Shown piece after piece: positions 61,315 through 64,000 of a stretch of DNA of 64,000 bases. Below the pieces are notes generated by a model. The model had not been told where the DNA came from, made no database searches, and saw only the letters and a program-made list of their open reading frames with translations. Both the position numbers and the translations under genes were made by a program. The first letter of the stretch is position 1. The number at the start of each line of letters is the position of its first letter. Source of the stretch: Candidatus Rifleibacteriota bacterium (GTDB taxonomy: Bacteria > Muiribacteriota > Ozemobacteria > Ozemobacterales > Ozemobacteraceae); contig JADFZL010000016.1 of assembly GCA_015232575.1 (NCBI GenBank), positions 118,481-182,480 of the forward strand, in the 5' to 3' direction.

Positions 61315-61426
61315 GCACTAACGAATAAGGATAAGCTGCCCACCGAAGGAGTCTGCTTCATCCCTTTGTGATGCCTGCTTCAGCACTGACAACTTAGCAT
61401 AAGGTCACTCAATCTGCTTGTTGGGC
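61315..61426 (-). other. attC-like recombination site B, downstream of the transglycosylase gene
   Basis: Read leftward the region starts GCCCAAC (61426-61420), about 20 bases after the stop of the GT51 gene, and ends GCTTATCCTTATTCGTTAGTGC (its last TTAGTGC is at 61315-61321). GCCCAAC fits the R'' box RYYYAAC, and the right end has a GTTAGTG core near GTTRRRY with one mismatch. The 112-bp length is within the attC range. The internal stem is weak by eye. The GCCCAA box is complementary to the TTGGGC that starts this cassette at site A, as expected for one cassette. Confidence 0.35.
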
Positions 61427-61445
61427 ATATTTTCATTGTTCACTC

Positions 61446-62183
61446 TCACTCTGGTTCTGAATTAGTAACAGTTCGCAAAAGTGTCATTAACATCTCCTCG
61501 AAAAATGTTCCCGACTTCTTTCCATTGTAATCTACATCCAGCACCCCTGAAGGTTTCCTTTGCCCGGAAAGGTATTCTTTGATTCGAACAACCCTTTCGG
61601 CATTGCTCTTCATAACTGGTTTTAATGAATTTGGACTAATATGCATTGCTACCAACGATAGAAAATCATCGTAGGTAATCTCTGAGAATTTCTTGCTAAA
61701 ATACACTCTTGATCCATTTTCATAACCATGAATCGCCTGACCATTTTCATGTCCCAAATAGCACGCGTTAAGAAATAAAAGGAATTGATCATCCTTCGAA
61801 ATACATGAATCAAAAGCATATTGAGCAATAAGCGTTTGACGTATCTTTTCGATTCCAGGCTGAAACCCATTTGGAAAATACAGCAGTTTTACTAATCCTT
61901 GTGTAATGGTTGTCATTCCTGCTCCAGGAGTATGCAAATCAACCCCGTGGTGCTGGTAGAATGCTGGATCTTCCACTGCCAAGAGTGCATTTCTAAATGC
62001 ATCTGGAAGGTCTTTTGGCTTAATTGTACTCCCATATTTTTCAAGTGCCGACTGGAACAATTTTGGGGTATCCTGTCGAGCCAGTCGCACGTCGTTAGCG
62101 TAGAAAAGAACCATGGCAAGAAGGAACAACGCTCCAACACAAAGAAGCACGAGAATTATTCGAACAAACCTATTCTTGAACAT
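61446..62183 (-). CDS. Monofunctional peptidoglycan transglycosylase (GT51)
   Basis: A 245-residue protein with a membrane helix at about 8-28 and a GT51 domain on the outer face of the inner membrane. Motifs: EDPAFYQHHGVD at 71-82 (catalytic glutamate E71), GMTTITQG at 89-96 in place of GASTITQQ, EKIRQTLIAQY in place of the RKxxE box, and a DQFLLFLNACYLG / AIHGYENGSRVYFSK segment. The size matches MtgA-type enzymes that polymerise lipid II glycan chains. Changes in the second and third motifs may mark a divergent subfamily. It lies alone between two attC-like sites, in the orientation of an integron cassette gene; AGTAGGG precedes the start. Confidence 0.85.
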   Translation of the reverse strand: MFKNRFVRIILVLLCVGALFLLAMVLFYANDVRLARQDTPKLFQSALEKYGSTIKPKDLPDAFRNALLAVEDPAFYQHHGVDLHTPGAGMTTITQGLVKLLYFPNGFQPGIEKIRQTLIAQYAFDSCISKDDQFLLFLNACYLGHENGQAIHGYENGSRVYFSKKFSEITYDDFLSLVAMHISPNSLKPVMKSNAERVVRIKEYLSGQRKPSGVLDVDYNGKKSGTFFEEMLMTLLRTVTNSEPE

Positions 62184-62965
62184 GTTTTTACCCTACTTTC
62201 TGAGAATTGCCTTGCCCAACGCGGGGGTAACCTGCGACCGGAGGGAGTCAGGTTCCGTACTCGTAGGCAATATCCCTGATTTGAAAACATTTGAAAATAT
62301 CGGTCAGAGAGAATCTCTCGGTCTCTGAGATAGCGGAAATAGACATATTTTCCTATCAATGAATGAGCAACTTGTCGGGACAAGCCATTTTCTCTTAACC
62401 ACTTTCCAAGCTCACCCAAATTTCTCAGAAGGCTTTGATCCACCCGGGTATCTGGCGTTATCTCCTTGTTCCAGTTTTGCCAGATACTCCCCGCTTTAAT
62501 GGAATCAGATGAAAAATCAGAGAAACGTTCAAGAACTTCACCGGCAGATTTTGTAGCTTTCAGAAGACACTGGTCTTTATCGCGGCCTTGAATGGAAGTA
62601 TCAAATCTGAAACCAGGATAAAGACTGAAGAACTTTGGAGTTACAACAAGGAGAAAGGGAACTGTGTTTTGATTCCAAACCAATCGATGTATTTCAATGG
62701 CTTGTTTTTCTGACTTTGCTTCACAGACATAAATTAGCGGAACAATGGATTTTTCTGTTGATTTTCCATCAAGGTTTCGGTCAAGGGCATACACCCCTAT
62801 TAATCCGCATTTTTCTTTGGCTATTCGAAAGATATGGGAATAAGAAGGAATCTCGTTAAGACGAGAACCCTCATAAAAAAAAGGAGAACCAGAGTAATTG
62901 AGAAAACCGAAAAAACTTTTAATTTCTATCGGCTGTTCAATGGGTTCAGATAACATAAGTTCCAC
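62156..62965 (-). pseudogene. Truncated N-terminal part of a DNA methyltransferase/restriction-type protein
   Basis: The frame has 269 residues, but only about the first 225 look native. They resemble the N-terminal domain of type IIG-like or N6-adenine methyltransferases: IPSYSHIFRIAKEKCG, VPLIYVCEAKSE (nuclease-like strand), FDTSIQGRDKDQCLL and the helical SLIGKYVYFRYLRDREILS that normally leads into the catalytic domain. After FQMFSNQG the frame runs through the attC-like site and into the start of the GT51 gene, giving an artificial tail. No methyltransferase motif I or IV is present. It is either a broken gene cut by cassette insertion or deletion, or a cassette carrying a gene fragment. 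Confidence 0.65.
62214..62268 (-). other. attC-like recombination site A, upstream of the transglycosylase gene
   Basis: Read leftward: GCCTACGAGTACGGAACCTG, a loop with ACTCCCTCCGGTC, then GCAGGTTACCCCCGCGTTGGGC. GGAACCTG and CAGGTTACC pair with one extra A on the right arm, like the extrahelical base of attC sites. The outer arms GCC..CG and CG..GGC also pair, and the end GTTGGGC fits GTTRRRY exactly. The length is 55 bp, near the attC minimum. The left box GCCTACG deviates from RYYYAAC. Confidence 0.45.
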
Positions 62966-63125
62966 CTGATTTTGATTCTCTTAATACTTGCTATTCCATA
63001 TTTGTCAATGTTGCCAATAAAACACTACTTGTGATTTTAGACCTGAGGTGCAGTCATCAATATAACATTATTTGGGAATTAAAACCCACATTTCAAAGAA
63101 TTTTCTGCCTATTAGCTGAGGAAAT

Positions 63126-63950
63126 TTACTTTTGCCAGTGATCAGCCAGATAATAAGCTTCTTTTTCCATTGGAATATCGAAATCCTGATCCATTCCAAA
63201 GGCTTTTGCTGAAAGCGATTGAAATATCCAGTTGGTGGACCAGCCGGTATCGTTAAGCCACATATTTCCGAATCTTTCCGGAAATCTATCGACAAGGCTT
63301 CCCCAGTTTGGAATAAGCCATGCATCGCGCCTGTATTGAAGGGAATGAATCATTTCGTGACCGACATGAGAACCGTATGGATCTGTAACAATGTTGTTTG
63401 CGTTTGTGTAAGCAAGCGCACCCTTTGTACCAATGGTTCCGTCGCGATGTTTTCTGCGCGAAAAAGATGTGGTTCCCATTCTCAGAGAGCGTCCAAGCTC
63501 GAATTCTGTTCCCTCGGACAAATTTGTTATCGTTGTGAAAAGTGAATGAAAGCCAAGTTTGAAGCTAATCTGATCTTTTTTTACTATCATCCAGACAGGT
63601 CCAAGATCCATTCTGAATGTAAAGCGTTTCTTGCCAGCTGATTCGATAATTGATGCGCCAGCGTTCATTAGTCCTTTGGAGCGCCATGCACTCCATGAGT
63701 CAGATTCGTTGCAGTCGGCGGCTGTTTTCAAGGCTTTATGCATTATCAACCCGCCGGCCATAGCCTGAATAATTGCTTCGCCAACAGGTCCCTTATCCCG
63801 GTAAGTTTCATATCCGGCTTTGATTGCCGGAAGAAGCACGTTTATTAATATCAGATTTCTCTCATCAAAAGCCTTTGAAACTGACATGAATAGCATAAAA
63901 AGCAACCCTGTCAGAAAAAAGCAGACAAAAATCCTCTTAGTGTTTTTCAT
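63126..63950 (-). CDS. Exported protein with HExxH motif
   Basis: A 274-residue protein. Residues 8-27 are a signal peptide (FVCFFLTGLLFMLFMSVSKA). The mature part contains GGLIMHKALKTAAD near 70, a beta-rich region (RFTFRMDLGPVWMIVKKDQI) and VGHEMIHSLQYRRD near 197, in which HEMIH fits the zinc-protease HExxH pattern. The third ligand is not obvious (candidates are glutamates in the last 40 residues). GHEMIHSLQ-type motifs also occur in proteins that are not active proteases, so activity is uncertain. The 160 bases downstream hold nothing recognised, and no clear ribosome site precedes the start. Confidence 0.7.
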   Translation of the reverse strand: MKNTKRIFVCFFLTGLLFMLFMSVSKAFDERNLILINVLLPAIKAGYETYRDKGPVGEAIIQAMAGGLIMHKALKTAADCNESDSWSAWRSKGLMNAGASIIESAGKKRFTFRMDLGPVWMIVKKDQISFKLGFHSLFTTITNLSEGTEFELGRSLRMGTTSFSRRKHRDGTIGTKGALAYTNANNIVTDPYGSHVGHEMIHSLQYRRDAWLIPNWGSLVDRFPERFGNMWLNDTGWSTNWIFQSLSAKAFGMDQDFDIPMEKEAYYLADHWQK

Positions 63951-64000
63951 AAGAGGGCATATCGGCTGAGGTGTAAATTTTTTTTAGTTACTTTAACTGC

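Overview
The window is AT-rich bacterial chromosomal DNA that is densely coded on both strands. I see no rRNA, tRNA, phage, transposase or CRISPR array. Many products carry Sec signal peptides or lipoprotein signals of the form (G/L)-C-S/G-G-G, and an uncultured diderm lineage rich in exported proteins fits best. Riflebacteria-like or spirochaete-like candidate phyla come to mind, but no marker gene here fixes the taxon.

Layout. 1-7 kb: the 5' part of a membrane sensor gene, a radical SAM/SPASM protein, a secreted endonuclease I, and a large PglX/Eco57I-type adenine DNA methyltransferase. 7-14.6 kb: aroQ with an ABC-F ATPase; a sugar ABC operon (a binding protein fused to a permease, a second permease, and a BadF/NAGK-like kinase); a divergent TPR gene. 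14.6-32 kb: mostly exported proteins of unknown function. These include an NPGQG-repeat protein, a membrane-anchored 5'-nucleotidase homologue that has lost its metal ligands, a four-repeat helical protein, a possible frameshifted small secreted protein and a nucleoside-phosphorylase-like protein. BioY, a thioredoxin-like protein and two tandem HEFQH metalloprotease lipoproteins also lie here. 32.8-39.3 kb: a catabolic cluster of FdrA (split into two genes), a DUF1116/YlbE protein, a cyclase-family hydrolase, a GNAT-like protein, a thiolase-fold protein lacking the nucleophilic cysteine, and its Zn-ribbon/OB (DUF35) partner. 39.7-46.5 kb: sbcC-sbcD and a TPR-polysaccharide deacetylase fusion. 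46.5-58 kb: a large fibronectin-III-like lipoprotein, a small lipoprotein, class II fructose-bisphosphate aldolase, a B12-binding radical SAM protein, a zinc phospholipase C-like protein, a glycine-zipper protein and an HD-GYP protein. 58-61.2 kb: a two-subunit ATP-citrate lyase resembling the plant enzyme. 61.3-63 kb: a possible integron-type gene cassette (a GT51 transglycosylase between two attC-like sites) beside a truncated methyltransferase. 63-64 kb: an exported HExxH protein.

Two dispersed repeat families occupy gene borders. One is a triple-hairpin element of about 80 bp (32.2, 32.5, 50.5 and 56.8 kb, partly tandemly amplified). The other is a 65-85 bp inverted-repeat element starting GTCATTTCGACCGAAGG (3.6, 25.9, 50.2, 55.4 and 56.5 kb).

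The most notable candidates are the 32.8-39.3 kb cluster, the cassette at 61.3-62.3 kb, the degenerate 5'-nucleotidase, the binding-protein/permease fusion and the triple-hairpin repeat. All functional calls come from reading sequence motifs; no database search was run.
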